A DNA stretch of 64,000 nt from Coccinella septempunctata (GCF_907165205.1 NC_058190.1:3418001-3482000), one strand, 5' to 3'. Counted from the stretch's first letter, positions 46,818 through 57,314 are shown. Translations and numbers: made by a program. Notes: generated from the sequence alone by a model not told the origin.

Positions 46818-47975
46818 TTGTAAAACTTTTAAAGCTACGAACAGAAATATTCCAACTACTTTTGTTCCTGATATACAGGGCGAAAAAGAAGATATTAACT
46901 TTTGGAGATGTTATTATTTCTCAGGCCCTGTATAAGTTAAAAAAAAAATGAAAACTGCTTATGATAGATATTTTTACATAAAAGTCAGTGGCATAATTGT
47001 AAATTTTTTTCAGAGCACTGTTTTCAAGATTGGGCACAAAATTAGTATTATTCAAAAGGGGTACCCTGTATATTTTAACGTCAAATTTTGCAATTTTTTT
47101 CTGAAAACATTGATGTGACACAACCTAATCTTTAGTAAATTTAGATTGTTTGTTATTCTGATGTTTGTTTTTCTAATAATAGGCCATAAATTCTTTCAAA
47201 CATGCATTCCATTATTACTTGTTTCGAGACTTATTCAAAACGCCATGTGATTTGAATCTATTTATTTATTCATATTTCAAACATTTTTGAGTTAATGTTG
47301 AAGAGCGATATTTTGAGTTTATGTTTAAAATATAATTGAAAAATGGGTTTAAATCACAAGGCGTTTCAAAAAAGTAATAATTAAATGCATATGTGAAAGA
47401 ATTCATGTCCTATCTTCAAAAAAACAAACATAAATATGGATTTCGATTGAAATTTATTTTGGGAGGATTTTGCATCTCTTCACAAACCTTTTAGGGCTTT
47501 CACTCCCAATCTCTGAAACAAAATTAATTAAAAATGAAATCAACGATTTGCTCCTGCAAATCGTTGATTTCATTTTTAATTAATTTTGTTTCAGAGATTG
47601 GGAGTGAAAGCCCTAAAAGGTTTGTGAAGAGATATAAATATGGATTATTCAGATTTTTGAAAATCTAAATTTATTGAAGATTAGGCTGTGATTCATCAAT
47701 GTATTCAGAAAAAAAATTGCAAAAAAATTGATGTTAAAATATGCAGAGTGCTCCATTTGAAAAATACCAAGTTGGTGCCCATTCTTGAAAACAATGCTTT
47801 AAAAAAAATTTTTTATTCAGCCACTGACTTTCATGTAAAAATATCTATCATGAGCAGTTTTCATTTTTCCTAAACAGGTTCTGAGAAATAATAACATCTC
47901 CAGAAGTGAACAATTTCCTTTTCTTCCTGTAATTCAGGAACAAAAGTACTTGGAATATTTCTGTTTCATAGTATC
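46818..47975. repeat. Large foldback repeat, arms about 470 bp
   Basis: From about 46818 (GAACAGAAATATTCCAACTA) the left arm is mirrored, with divergence, by the right arm ending about 47975. Shared blocks include GGAGATGTTATTATTTCTCA, ATGAAAACTGCT-ATGATAGAT and CAAACAT. The centre is near 47290. Two similar frames on opposite strands (46921-47121 minus and 47688-47873 plus, sharing SALKKI-type and ATDF-VKISI text) are translations of the two arms. The right arm is interrupted by the insert containing the perfect hairpin at 47474-47633. Confidence 0.75.
47474..47633. repeat. Perfect 77-bp hairpin with 6-nt loop
   Basis: The arm 47474-47550 is the exact reverse complement of 47557-47633, with CTCCTG as loop. 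Just outside, ATAAATATGGATT occurs as a direct repeat left of the insert (about 47430-47442) and right after the hairpin (about 47633-47645). The block is absent from the corresponding place in the left arm of the surrounding foldback, so it arrived later. It could be a foldback element, or a template-switch or inverted-duplication event. Confidence 0.85.
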
Positions 47976-48953
47976 AAAAAATGAAAAATTTTGCATGCTG
48001 AAAATCTCGATAACTTCAATAGTTTTGAGGTGAAGCTTTCCAAGAAAAAGGAACTATTTTGAGTGTAATATTCAAGGAATAAAATAGGTTTTTGTACCAG
48101 AAATTAATTAATCTCTAGTTCGTAAGGATTATTTGGTCATTGATGAGTTTTTTTAATAATAGTTATAGTGATATTGAATTGAATTTTCACTTATTTTTTG
48201 TGTCTTAAGGTTAATCGAATACGCATAAGGAGAGGTTGATTTTTTTGAAGTGTTATAGCAAACATGTCCTTTTCGCAAGGGCGGTCCTACGGGGAGGGTA
48301 AAGGGGGTAATTATCCCCCAGAACCCACAACGAATTCGATTTTTCAAATTTTTCATATGGAAAAATTAAGAAAAAACAATATTATAACGAAATGAAAAGG
48401 AGAGATTCCTTGTACAATTTTAAGAAAAAAAATATGGGACTGCAAATGCTACTCAGAGATACCTATAAGGTGTTATTTGAAGTCTTAATTTGTAATTTCA
48501 ATTGTTCTTTCAATTACTACCCTTCCCAGAAAATCAGTCTAGGACCCCCCTAGCCTTTTTGTAGGGTACCTGTTCGAACAACCTAGAGAAAAACAATATA
48601 AAATAGTGTACCTATACTCAGGATCTCCCTCTGTATATCAGGAATTGATCCATGTTGTCATACAACACCCTCTGCTTGTCCGCACTGAATTGAAAATAAA
48701 TAAAAAAAGACTTATGACGGAATATTGCGAAAAATATTTTCGAAATATTATGTGGCCTTTCGTTAAATCGGAAGATTCTTATTTCTGCAATGTTCGCAGT
48801 ATGTTTAGATGACTAATTCGTATTTCTTCGAAAAGTACGTTGAAGAAATTCGAAATATTTTTTCCCTCAAGTTCAATGGGCTTCCAGGCGTAAGCATTGC
48901 CCAAAATTCGAAAATAATCCTTAGGAAGAGAAATAGTTAGGGATAACACTCAC
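47976..48953. other. AT-rich stretch downstream of the CSP first exon
   Basis: This would be intron sequence if the CSP gene starting at 49152 is active. I searched it for the second CSP exon (a Cys-x2-Cys-Ser-Glu-Lys-Gln block on the minus strand) and did not find one. GGGCGGTCCTACGGGGAGG near 48280 and CTAGGACCCCCCTAG near 48540 look like partners of a small hAT-like MITE but match weakly. Confidence 0.35.
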
Positions 48954-49152
48954 TCTTCAATTCTGCACCCTGTGGCGTGCAAGGACCTCTGCTGAGTAGG
49001 CAGTTGGCATAATATTTCACCATCCTCCTATTGTTCAATATCTCCTCGATGTCCAGATGATCATACTTGGTTGCATAGAACTGTATCGGACTACCTTTCG
49101 CGATAACTATCACTGCAACTGTCACAACTACCTCCACGATGAAGAATTTCAT
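48954..49152 (-). CDS. Chemosensory protein (OS-D family), first coding exon
   Basis: The exon encodes 66 residues plus one base. MKFFIVEVVVTVAVIVIA is a signal peptide. The mature part includes FYATKYDHLDIEEILNNRR, then YYANCLLSRGPCTPQGAELK. The Cys-x6-Cys pair (CLLSRGPC) and TPQG-ELK are diagnostic of CSPs, small secreted four-cysteine, mostly helical carriers of hydrophobic ligands. The exon ends AAG-A before GTGAGT: the conserved single CSP intron, one nucleotide after a Lys codon. I chose Met at 49150-49152 because it begins the signal peptide; the frame stays open upstream to 49335, but that part is hydrophilic and probably 5' UTR. The exon is GC-richer than its surroundings and undamaged. 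Exon 2 was not found at lower coordinates, so the gene is incomplete here or has a very long intron. Ligand and tissue cannot be inferred. Confidence 0.88.
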
Positions 49153-50369
49153 TTCTCGAACTTCTCTCGTGCTTCGCCAGGTAAACACTACTGAATCGAA
49201 GTCTTCGGCGGGAAGGAAATCGTCGAGAGCGAGGTCAGTGTTATTGTTTACGAAGTGCGACCTTTCTTTTCGGTAGCACCCTCTATTCTCCGACTCTTCT
49301 GATGGGTGTGAGAAAATTTTCGGTCTCTCACTCAATTTTCGTGATTATTATCATAGATAGGCGATTCGATTGTCGTTCTGGCGTTTCGAACAGAACTCAA
49401 TGTCATTCTTGGAGCGGTAATGAGCGTTAGTGTTAATTGAGGCGATTTATATTCTTCGTGAATTTCTAGTCGTTTCTTTTTCCTACCAGATCGTACTGAA
49501 CATCAGTGATAACAGAACCTGTGTCATTAGAGAGATATCAGGTTCCATGAAGATGCTTTTGAAATCGATACCGTATCAATTGATGATGAGTACGTGAGTA
49601 CTGATGAAGTAAAATGCTCTTTATATCAATATGCTTAGGTAATATGGATGCTGCCTCGACAGTACCATATTCCTCAACTAAAAATCGAGTGAGCATAAGC
49701 ATAAAAGTCATTGGCAGAGTCTCTGGACATTGGGGTTGTAGCTATCCTAGTAATGACCACGGGACGAGACCATAAAGTCTGGTCTTGTCATGCCCCTCGG
49801 CCGATGGGACATGAAGCCTCATCTAGTGAGCCCATAGACCAATAAATAACAGATAGACCAAAGAAGTCATTCATTTACAGGTTTGCTTTGGGAAACAACA
49901 TGAAGATGTGGTCCAACGAAAACTCAACACCTCATTTTTCCGACTTTAAAATGAAAATGTAGAAAATCGCTCGGAACTATCAATTTCTGATTCGAAGGGG
50001 AAAAACTTTTCCACTTTTTTCATCTAGGTAACAAACGGGATGAGCACAACCCCTTGATTTTGAATAGGGATGAGGGATGTTGCGATGACTCTTGAAGATC
50101 GTATCGAGTACTATCTGACCATAAAATTTCGTTTCAAAATATGCATCAATAATGAAATAACAGTGAAAATAGTAAAACAAGCAATGTGGAATTTATCTCG
50201 ACAATATCATTCGTATCTGACACATTTCAAATGTGTTCACTGCGCAAAAAAATTAACGCACATTCCGAAAATCTCAATTTTAATGAAAGTTCACTCTACA
50301 TTGACTTTATAACTTATTATATTTTTTATGTTATCTCGGGAAGGTTTTGAACGAAACAAGACACATTAA
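49153..50369. other. Upstream region of the CSP first exon
   Basis: It would hold the 5' UTR and promoter of the CSP gene. The first 190 bp are GC-rich compared with the window. No TATA box was confidently placed. A GC-richer patch near 49735-49850 (GGTCTTGTCATGCCCCTCGG) has no identification. Confidence 0.35.
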
Positions 50370-50820
50370 GGCCCGGTACTTTCACGTGCGAATAACTAAA
50401 TTTATTCGATAAATAAGTCTTTACTTAGGATAAGTAAAAATGCAGTCTTTTCATTTTCAGATAGTGTTATTCATCGAATGAATCTGTCATTGAAACTCGT
50501 TAATAAGATTTTTTTGTCATAGATCGAATGTCGGTACGTCATTATTGGTTGAATTTTTAAGATTCTGGATGTATGGTTATTTTTTGTGTGATTTTCATGA
50601 AATATTTGCTTTGTAGTTGGAATTATGACAATTTCTACAATGCGGACTCTTATTCTACATTAATCAGTGAAAAGTAGTAAACCGTGTTTTCACAGAATTG
50701 TTATTCGTCAAAGAATTTCATCTGAAATCACCGAAATAAGGTATTCTTCAGATAGGAAATTATTTGTCGGATTCTTATTGACAGTGAATAAAATTTATTC
50801 GAAGGTGAAAGTACCGGGCC
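50370..50820. mobile_element. TTAA-flanked MITE (piggyBac type), 451 bp
   Basis: The ends GGCCCGGTACTTTCAC on both sides, in inverted orientation, lie directly inside TTAA (50366-50369 and 50821-50824). Similarity continues inward through CGAATAA. TTAA duplication is the piggyBac hallmark. An open frame at 50667-50876 (+) overlaps it and shows no domain. Confidence 0.85.
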
Positions 50821-50938
50821 TTAATGGAAGAAAAATTCAGGATTTCACCGAATCTTATGTGAAAGAAGAGAAATGAACAATTTTCAAAATACTGAAATGC
50901 TGAAAAGTGATTTAATACTTGGTATTTCCACCCCTTGC

Positions 50939-51078
50939 GTAATGCCCATTACTACCTTAACTACCTTAAGAGTCATAGTTACTTTTAATTTTTTCAACTA
51001 TAACATTCTGACGTAAATATACGCCCAGAAAGTAACTATGACTCTTAAGGTAGTTAAGGTAGTAATGCCCATTACTAC
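50939..51078. repeat. Hairpin MITE-like inverted repeat, arms about 56 bp
   Basis: ACCTTAACTACCTTAAGAGT, continuing to CATAGTTACTTT, is mirrored exactly in the right arm. The outer block GTAATGCCCATTACTAC occurs on both sides and is itself almost palindromic, so it may be the last part of the repeat or a target duplication. The central loop is about 28-30 bp. Confidence 0.75.
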
Positions 51079-51979
51079 TATGTCAGTGGATTGGAGGGAG
51101 GAAGCCACAGTCATGGTTGTTTTGAAGCTCAAAATGTCGATTTTTCACAAAAAAACACTACAAGTGCCATGAAAACACCACTTCATTTTCAAATACTTAG
51201 TTAAGAATATTTCGAGAACTAATGCATAAAATGAAAAAACAATTACTGTGCTGAAATCAGTATAAAAATACCTTCCAAATGAGGTATCACTCACCCCATC
51301 TTCCCTATTCAAAAATTGGGGGTGAGGGTTGTAGTAGCAAGGGTTGAAGCGCTATGCGTCCGTAACCTACATCTTAAGTTGTCCCCCTCGAAACAGAAAT
51401 CGACCTGTCCGAGCATTTCTATCGAAAAAATTTATTTCGTCTGTAATCTCGTCTGTTTCGTTTTCAAATGGCCACCCTGTATAGAAACTAAGAGTCAGAA
51501 ACTGAATCTTTTAGACAGTTTGGAAATCTATAATTGTAAGTTATAGTGGGATTTACTCAAGGACCAGATTACCTAAATAATTCCTCATTACTGAATTTAT
51601 TTTGAATGTTTGTGTTCAACTAGCAGCATTTTTGTCAGTTCAGTAGTGCTAACATAAAATAAACAAAAAAATATATAAAATTCAAATGTAAAAAATGAAA
51701 AAAAAAAAGGAAAAAGTAAAAAACTTCGTTGAAATCTAAGGGTAGATTATAGTTTTCGATAACATCGGCGAATAAAGATTTTGTTATTTTAAATAATTGA
51801 AAGTTTCATTTCACATATTATTTTATGAGCGATTGCGATTGCCACCTACCTTGTTACATTTCCGGAAATTACCATAATTAGCTCTAGTCTGATTTGTTTC
51901 TGTCTCAAAGCGCTCGGAACATTCCGGAAACTATCATTACATTACCCATTCCAGATTCTTAGGAGTAGAGTCAAATGCA
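51079..51979. other. AT-rich intergenic stretch
   Basis: No gene. TGGCCACCCTGTATAG near 51470 carries the CACCCTGTA terminal motif with no visible partner. Confidence 0.4.
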
Positions 51980-52491
51980 TCTAATATATAAAACTCTCGT
52001 GTCATAGTTTTCGTTACCATACTCCTCCGAAACGGCTTGACCGATTTTGATGAAATTTTTTGTGCTTATCCGGTATCTATGAGAATCGGCCAACATCTAT
52101 TTTTCATCCCCCTAAATGTTAGGGGTAGTCCACCCCTAAATTTTTTTTTGTATTTTTTAGACAAAATTTTTAATTTCTATTTTTGTATGATACAACATAC
52201 AAAAATACATACAATCCTCAATTTTCACCCTTCTACGATCAACCCTTATTTTTTAATAGCCATTTTAGTAATTTAATCATTAGGAAATTATTTATATGGC
52301 AAAACAACGTTTGCCGGGTCAGCTATCTATGAGAATCGGCCAACATCTATTTTTCATCCCCCTAAATGTTAGGGGTAGTCCACCCCTAATTTTTTTTTCT
52401 ATTTTTTAGACAAAATTTTTAATTTCTATTTTTTTATGATACAACATGGAAATTATTTATATGGCAAAACAACGTTTGCCGGGTCAGCTAG
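51980..52491 (+). mobile_element. Short non-autonomous Helitron with internal tandem duplication
   Basis: The 5' end TCTAATATATAAAACTCTCG, followed by CCGAAACGGCTTGACCGATT, is the well-known start of many insect Helitrons. The 3' end is GTTTGCCGGGTCAGCTAG followed by T, matching the CTRR-T rule. The insertion lies between A and T as expected, with no target duplication. No Rep/helicase is present. A 250-bp segment containing the 3' end is tandemly duplicated: unit 1 runs about 52075-52324 and unit 2 about 52325-52490, the second having lost about 84 bp. The frame at 52037-52276 is not a gene. Confidence 0.85.
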
Positions 52492-53211
52492 TGTTTATAT
52501 AATTTTGTTTCGGCATCAAATATTTCAGTTTACCTTCACCCACCTGAAGATGCTATTCTGATAGCGAAACTCAAGTCGTGGTTTGGAAAGTCATTTTTTG
52601 AAAATCGTATAATAGATTTTCATCAAATATCGGCCAAATCAATTCAATTGGTCAATGAAAGACTAACGGTAATCAAAACTACATGTAAGATATCTATTTT
52701 TCGGACGAGGGTTCATTTTACCTTAACGGCATTGTAAACCGGCATAACTCTCGGTATTGGTCAGATGAAAATTCAAGATTATTTCGTGAGGTGCGTCCTT
52801 AGCTTCCCTAAAAATTAAATATTCGGGCGAGTATTTATGGAAATCACCTAATTGACCTTTTTTTATACCCGGGAATTTCACGGCACTGCCCATTTCCTGC
52901 ATTTAATAAACTAATCACGAAAGTAAGTATTCTTCCACAATTTTGCCTATCATTTCGTTATAGATGAAAATTTTTAAGCGAAATTTCTGGTTCGGATAGT
53001 TCTCGATAAGATCTTCAACATAAGGTATCGAAACACCCCTCATCCCTATTTAAAATCGGGAGGTTGGATGTTGTGCTCTTTCCCGTTAGGGGGTTTCAGT
53101 TACAAGGATGAAGACCTTTACGTCTTAATCTTTTGCCAACTTTAGTGAATAATCACTTTAGATGTTGAAAATACCTTCAATGTCGTTATTCAGAATGTTC
53201 AAAATCATGTT
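52492..53211. other. AT-rich intergenic stretch
   Basis: No gene or boundary was recognised between the Helitron and the TTAA-flanked MITE. Confidence 0.45.
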
Positions 53212-53215
53212 TTAA

Positions 53216-53405
53216 GCCCGTTTGCAACAGCCGAGAATTCTCTGGAGAATTATTTACAAAATTCTCGCAACAAAACGGCAGAGATTATTTTGTATGTAAC
53301 TGAACAGAGAATTCTACCGAAAGTGCGTATGCAACGGTAAATAATTCAAGGCGCATGAATTTTCGAGTAAATTCTCTAGAGAATACTAGGCTGTTGCAAA
53401 CGGGC
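53216..53405. mobile_element. TTAA-flanked MITE (piggyBac type), 190 bp
   Basis: The inverted ends GCCCGTTTGCAACAGCC are exact, and both are flanked by TTAA (53212-53215 and 53406-53409). Additional small palindromes (GAATTCTCTGGAGAATT, TTCTCTAGAGAA) lie subterminally. The right TTAA directly abuts the A/T-rich tail of the LINE copy at 53410-54041. Confidence 0.88.
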
Positions 53406-53409
53406 TTAA

Positions 53410-54041
53410 TAATAAAAATAATAATATTTATTTATCAATGTAGCTTCATTTAAAGCGTATACTATGAATATTTTTCATCAAAATGATTACACGGTTTGTC
53501 AAAAGAAATAAAAGACAATTATACAATTACCATCACAATATAACGAAAAAACAGAGACATAGTACAATTAAAATTCATTCAATCTGTAAATAGTCCTCTG
53601 AAGCAGCAGATCTTTAACCTTTTTGTTGAAATTGTGTTCTCTTAGCTGTTTGAAGTTTTCAGGCAATTTATTGTAAAGGATGAGACAAATTGAATTAGGA
53701 CCTTGCTGCGCCCTATTTATTCTGGAATATGGAAGACTGAAATCATGTTTGCGTCGAGTATTGTAGCTGCGGGAATCTGAATTTGTGGGAAGTTTTGCTT
53801 TGTTCTGATGTACATATTTGACACACGTAAGAATGAAACAAGATGTTGCTGTAAGTATCTCTTCTCTCTTGAATACAAGTCGGTAGCTTTCAGTTTGATG
53901 CATTCCATAAAATGTTCTGATACCAGCTCTTTTCTGTTTCAGAAGAACCTTTTCCAAAGCAACATTCTGTCCCCATATGATTATGCCATATATCATTCTA
54001 GAGTGGAAGGCCGAAAAGTGAGCGAGCCTGGCAGTCCCCAT
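53410..54041 (-). pseudogene. LINE 3' end: reverse transcriptase C-terminus and tail
   Basis: The frame from 54041 to 53568 (157 codons) reads MGTARLAHFSAFHSRMIYGI and IIWGQNVALEKVLLKQKRAG, then ILTATSCFILTCVKYVHQNK, then SYNTRRKHDFSLPYSR, ICLILYNKLPENFKQLREHN and FNKKVKDLLLQRTIYRLNEF. This is the thumb and C-terminal region of Jockey/CR1-type non-LTR reverse transcriptases (YFxxFHSxlsYGIIxWG, LQKRAxR, YNTRxK, LYNKLPxxFK). The catalytic palm is missing, so this is a 5'-truncated copy. The open frame is unbroken to its stop, so the insertion may be fairly young. The 3' UTR runs to an ATT-rich tail near 53410. Confidence 0.85.
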
Positions 54042-54207
54042 GTCTGAAATCTGTTTTATCCCTTTTTATCATGAAAATCGCTGTTGAGGGCTGGCCAGTG
54101 CCGGTTTACCATTAAAAAATGATTCTTCTTTTTTTCAAATGTTGAAGGATCTCTAATAATGGGAGATATATTATACAATTATAGTCTTTTACTAGTAGGG
54201 CTTTTAT

Positions 54208-54448
54208 CATAGACATATAGAGAATCGACTGTGGACTGAGCTTTCCCTAATCATCTTCTATGACAGAAAAATTAAGTGACAACCCAACGTGCGGCCAATA
54301 GTTGTTTGTCTCTAGAATTTTGATTGGTCCACACTCATGTCTATGTCCACATAAAAGAGACAGGTAATAGCCGTTTAATTGCTTTATCTCTTTCTACAGA
54401 GTATACACTTTCAAGCAGATAATGCTCAGTCCATTCTCTATAACTATG
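54208..54448. mobile_element. MITE family S, complete copy
   Basis: The left end CATAGACATATAGAGAATCG, reaching GGACTGAGC, pairs with CATAGTTATAGAGAATGGAC, reaching TGAGC, from the right. Length 241 bp. The relative at 18446-18686 is inverted with respect to this one. The target duplication is not clear; TTTAT occurs on both sides with a one-base offset. Confidence 0.7.
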
Positions 54449-55379
54449 GTTTATATGAAAAAGCTCAGAAAGCCATTGACTTAAAAAGAACTACGTCTGG
54501 AATTTTTATCACATGGGTCAGAAACGGTGGATGAGACACCTATTCGTGAGGTCGCTATACTAAAATTGTACAAAAATCACAATCATACTTCTTCTTCTTC
54601 TTGAGTTAGACCTTATTATGCTATATTTTCGGTACCGGTAGATTCGGGTGACTTGGGAGAGTCCTATAACTTGGGATAATTACCCCCCGTGCAGATTTCT
54701 TTGTTTCTTACCATTTATGAGTGAAGGGACAAACTCATAAGATTGGTTAGTTTAACAATTAATTCCTGTTGAGTTCGCCTTGACCAGAGCGTTTGAATTG
54801 ACAGGAAAAATTAACGAATTCAGGAGAGTAAAAGCGCGCTTTTTTTAAGGTCCTTATAATAAACGACTGTTACTACTACTACTACTACTGCCCCAAGCCT
54901 CCCAAATCGGTCGGTGACTTGGGACAAGTATATTTAATTTTTTTCAAAATTTATATCCGAATTCTGAAGCATGGTGTATATCTGAATCAATAGTCTGAGT
55001 CATTAAGCATATTCGAACCTCTTTTTAAGATAAAAATAGGTTATCGTTTTGAAAATATGAGAAAAGTTGAATTCAACAATCGTCCCAAGTCACCCGAATC
55101 TACGGTATGTATTCACAATTTTGTAGAGAAATTTTCTGATAGGTCAATAATTATTATTTCAAATGAATGATTGAGAGTATACTCCATTTCATTTTATAGA
55201 AGCACTCGTTTCGCTACGGAAATTTAACATATTCCACACTGTATAGTGGCAACCCTAACTTTTTTTCCAGAAAGGGATAGACATAGACCTTTTGTTGCTA
55301 AGGATGATTTTTTTTCTTGACTCATCCTGGCGATAATCAGGTAATATCAGTTTTTGATTTAATTACGAATTTTCATCAA
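54449..55379. other. Intergenic with a family H terminal fragment
   Basis: GTATACTCCATTTCATTTTA at about 55180, through CACACTGTATAGTGG at about 55250, matches the left terminus of family H. The rest carries no gene. ACTTGGGA and CCCAAGTCACCCGAATCTAC near 54650-55105 occur in inverted relation (GATTCGGGTGACTTGGGA), suggesting the ends of another small element. Confidence 0.45.
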
Positions 55380-55951
55380 GAATAGGCCACATCAATTCAT
55401 AGACGTTCACGGAAAACGGATCATAGGATTGATCTGAAAATTTGGCTACTTCTATCTATTTGAAAAAAATCAGTTTTTTGTGGTTTTTGTATCGAGTGAA
55501 GAGACGAAGATTTGTGGAACACCGTGTCTATTATAATATGAAACAAGTTTTTTACACGAAACTTTACACTCAATGACCTATTTTCAAAATTTCAGCATCC
55601 AAAAAAAATAAATGTCGTTTTACACCCTTATTCCACCGGATGCATGTATTAATTAATTGTTTTGGAAAACCATTGATGTCTCCGGAAGTATCAGGAATAT
55701 AAATAGGGAAATACTAGACAAAATACTAAAATTCTCAGATAGGGATAGCGAAGCGAAAAAATTTACAATGAATAAGGTGTCTCATTTGAAATACCGTTTG
55801 TGTAGTATTTTTTCGTATAAGCGATAATGTCGCTGAAAATATTTTATTCAGATAGATCAGAAGCGTAAACCTTAGCAACCAAATTTTCAGAACAAAGCTA
55901 TGACGTTCTCTATAAACTTCTAATAGACCACCCACGATGGGACACCCTGTA
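55380..55951 (-). repeat. Family C repeat, copy 2
   Basis: Read from 55951 it starts TACAGGGTGTCCCATCG and continues GTGGGTGGTCTATTAG, GAACGTCATAGCT and CTGATCTATCTG, matching 37356-37456 and 38935-39100. The far end (about 55400) repeats AACGGATCATAGGATTGATC, an inverted relative of its own start region. No gene. Confidence 0.6.
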
Positions 55952-56044
55952 TAATGGAAATGTCCAAGGAATATGGATAGTCTGTTTATTTGAAATGAGT
56001 AATTGTTTCATAGTTTCGAACTCATTTTACACATAAATGAAGAG

Positions 56045-56050
56045 TTTATT
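56045..56050 (-). promoter_or_regulatory. Candidate polyadenylation signal of the CSP last exon
   Basis: AATAAA on the minus strand lies about 128 bp downstream of the CSP stop codon at 56178. The placement is reasonable, but the hexamer is common in AT-rich DNA. Confidence 0.35.
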
Positions 56051-56177
56051 TTATATTTCATTCATAATTCAATTTTGTTAGATTCCATCGAAATATCTAC
56101 TGAGTTTCATAACATTTCACTGATTCTCTTTCGTGAATCTAGATTATACATTCTTATAATTAATTCTAATATAGGCA

Positions 56178-56395
56178 TCATCTTGTTTCATCCAAATCTG
56201 AGTAATCTTCTGCTTCACCGGGTGCAAAGCCCTGATGCTTCTTGATAAATGAACCATCCGTATCATACTTATTCAATAGTTGCTGCCAATAGTCCTTATG
56301 ATACTGCAACAAGTGAGCCAGTACGGTTCCAGCAATTTTTTTCTGTTTCTCGCTGCATCTCGAACATTCAGATTGCATAGCATCGGGTAGATATT
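56178..56395 (-). CDS. Chemosensory protein (OS-D family), last coding exon
   Basis: After a TTTTCCAG acceptor the exon starts AA (completing a Lys-type codon begun in exon 1) and encodes YLPDAMQSECSRCSEKQKK, then AGTVLAHLLQYHKDYWQQLL, then NKYDTDGSFIKKHQGFAPGE, and a short acidic tail to the stop, 71 residues. LPDA, Cys-x2-Cys in ECSRCSEKQ, and the Trp-Leu-Lys-Tyr-Asp block are CSP signatures. The acceptor phase is complementary to the CSP donor at 48953 and to the family's single conserved intron. The tail after KKHQGF is longer and more acidic than usual. Its own first exon should lie at higher coordinates on the same strand but was not found up to 64000. The exon is undamaged. The likely role is extracellular binding of small hydrophobic ligands. 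Confidence 0.88.
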
Positions 56396-57314
56396 CTGGA
56401 AAAGTTAATCGATTATAAGTGTTTATATTCCTACGCAACTTTCATAAACGGGGTGAATATTCTGAATCTTCAAACATTGAGAGTATATCCTGGACTTTGA
56501 CGTAGGTTTGCATTCAATCCTACTGGGTGGCTCAACTAATTTTCGAAGAGAAGTATAAGATGAGTCGGAAATAAGAATGGTCGTGCATGTTTTCTCATGG
56601 ATATGATTCGAAAAAATAAAATTATTTGAAACAAGTATGGGCATATTTCATTTCGACAAATCGATTCTTATTGACCATCACCTGCAAACATAGGAATATG
56701 TGTAGAAGGTACTGTTGTTATAACCCATATCTTACTTCCGATGTTGTGAAAAGCATGTGTGATATTTGTTAATTATCCTCGGATTTTCACGTAAATTTTC
56801 AAGGAACCCTGTTAGAGGCTAAGATTTACTGTTGCTGCTGACGCCCAAATGGTCATACAGTTCCAGTGTTCTTTGTTATCTGACCAGTAACTGATTTGTT
56901 TTAACAATCCTAATAGATTGTTCAAACTCCTTTGCCAGATCTCCTCCTTCCGATGAAATTAGGAGTGCAACACATGAAGCATTTCTGTGACGCGTGAACA
57001 AATGCCTTGAAATGAACTTTGAGTGTTTTTTTTCAGATCAGGCACCGTCATTGGAGTAATTTTTGTTTTTTATTCTAAGAAATTTGATGACGGTTTTATT
57101 ATGGTAAAGTGCGTTACCTGTAACTTAGGCACGTGTAATTTCTGAAATATCTAGAAGATGGCCAATAACACAAATGGTTGATGGAACAATATTTTTTTTT
57201 TCAGGAATACATCTGATAACATTAACAGGGTTTTCGATGTGAAAAAAGGAAGTTTCTCATGAATGTTGCAATCGAAATGCAGCATTTTCTATGCATCCAT
57301 TTTTTCGTTACAAT
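56396..57314. other. Probable CSP intron or intergenic sequence
   Basis: It would be the 3' part of the intron upstream of the CSP last exon. No first exon was seen; the open frame at 56423-56644 (minus) has no CSP motif. Confidence 0.4.

Noticed and set aside
46921..47873. A pair of paralogous 61-66 residue proteins
   Set aside because: They are translations of the two arms of a large foldback repeat, with no promoter or conserved start evidence.
52037..52276. 79-codon frame in the Helitron
   Set aside because: It spans the generic non-coding 5' region of a short non-autonomous Helitron.
48954..56395. A single two-exon CSP gene made from both CSP exons
   Set aside because: On the minus strand the last exon precedes the first exon, so ordinary splicing cannot join them in the right order.
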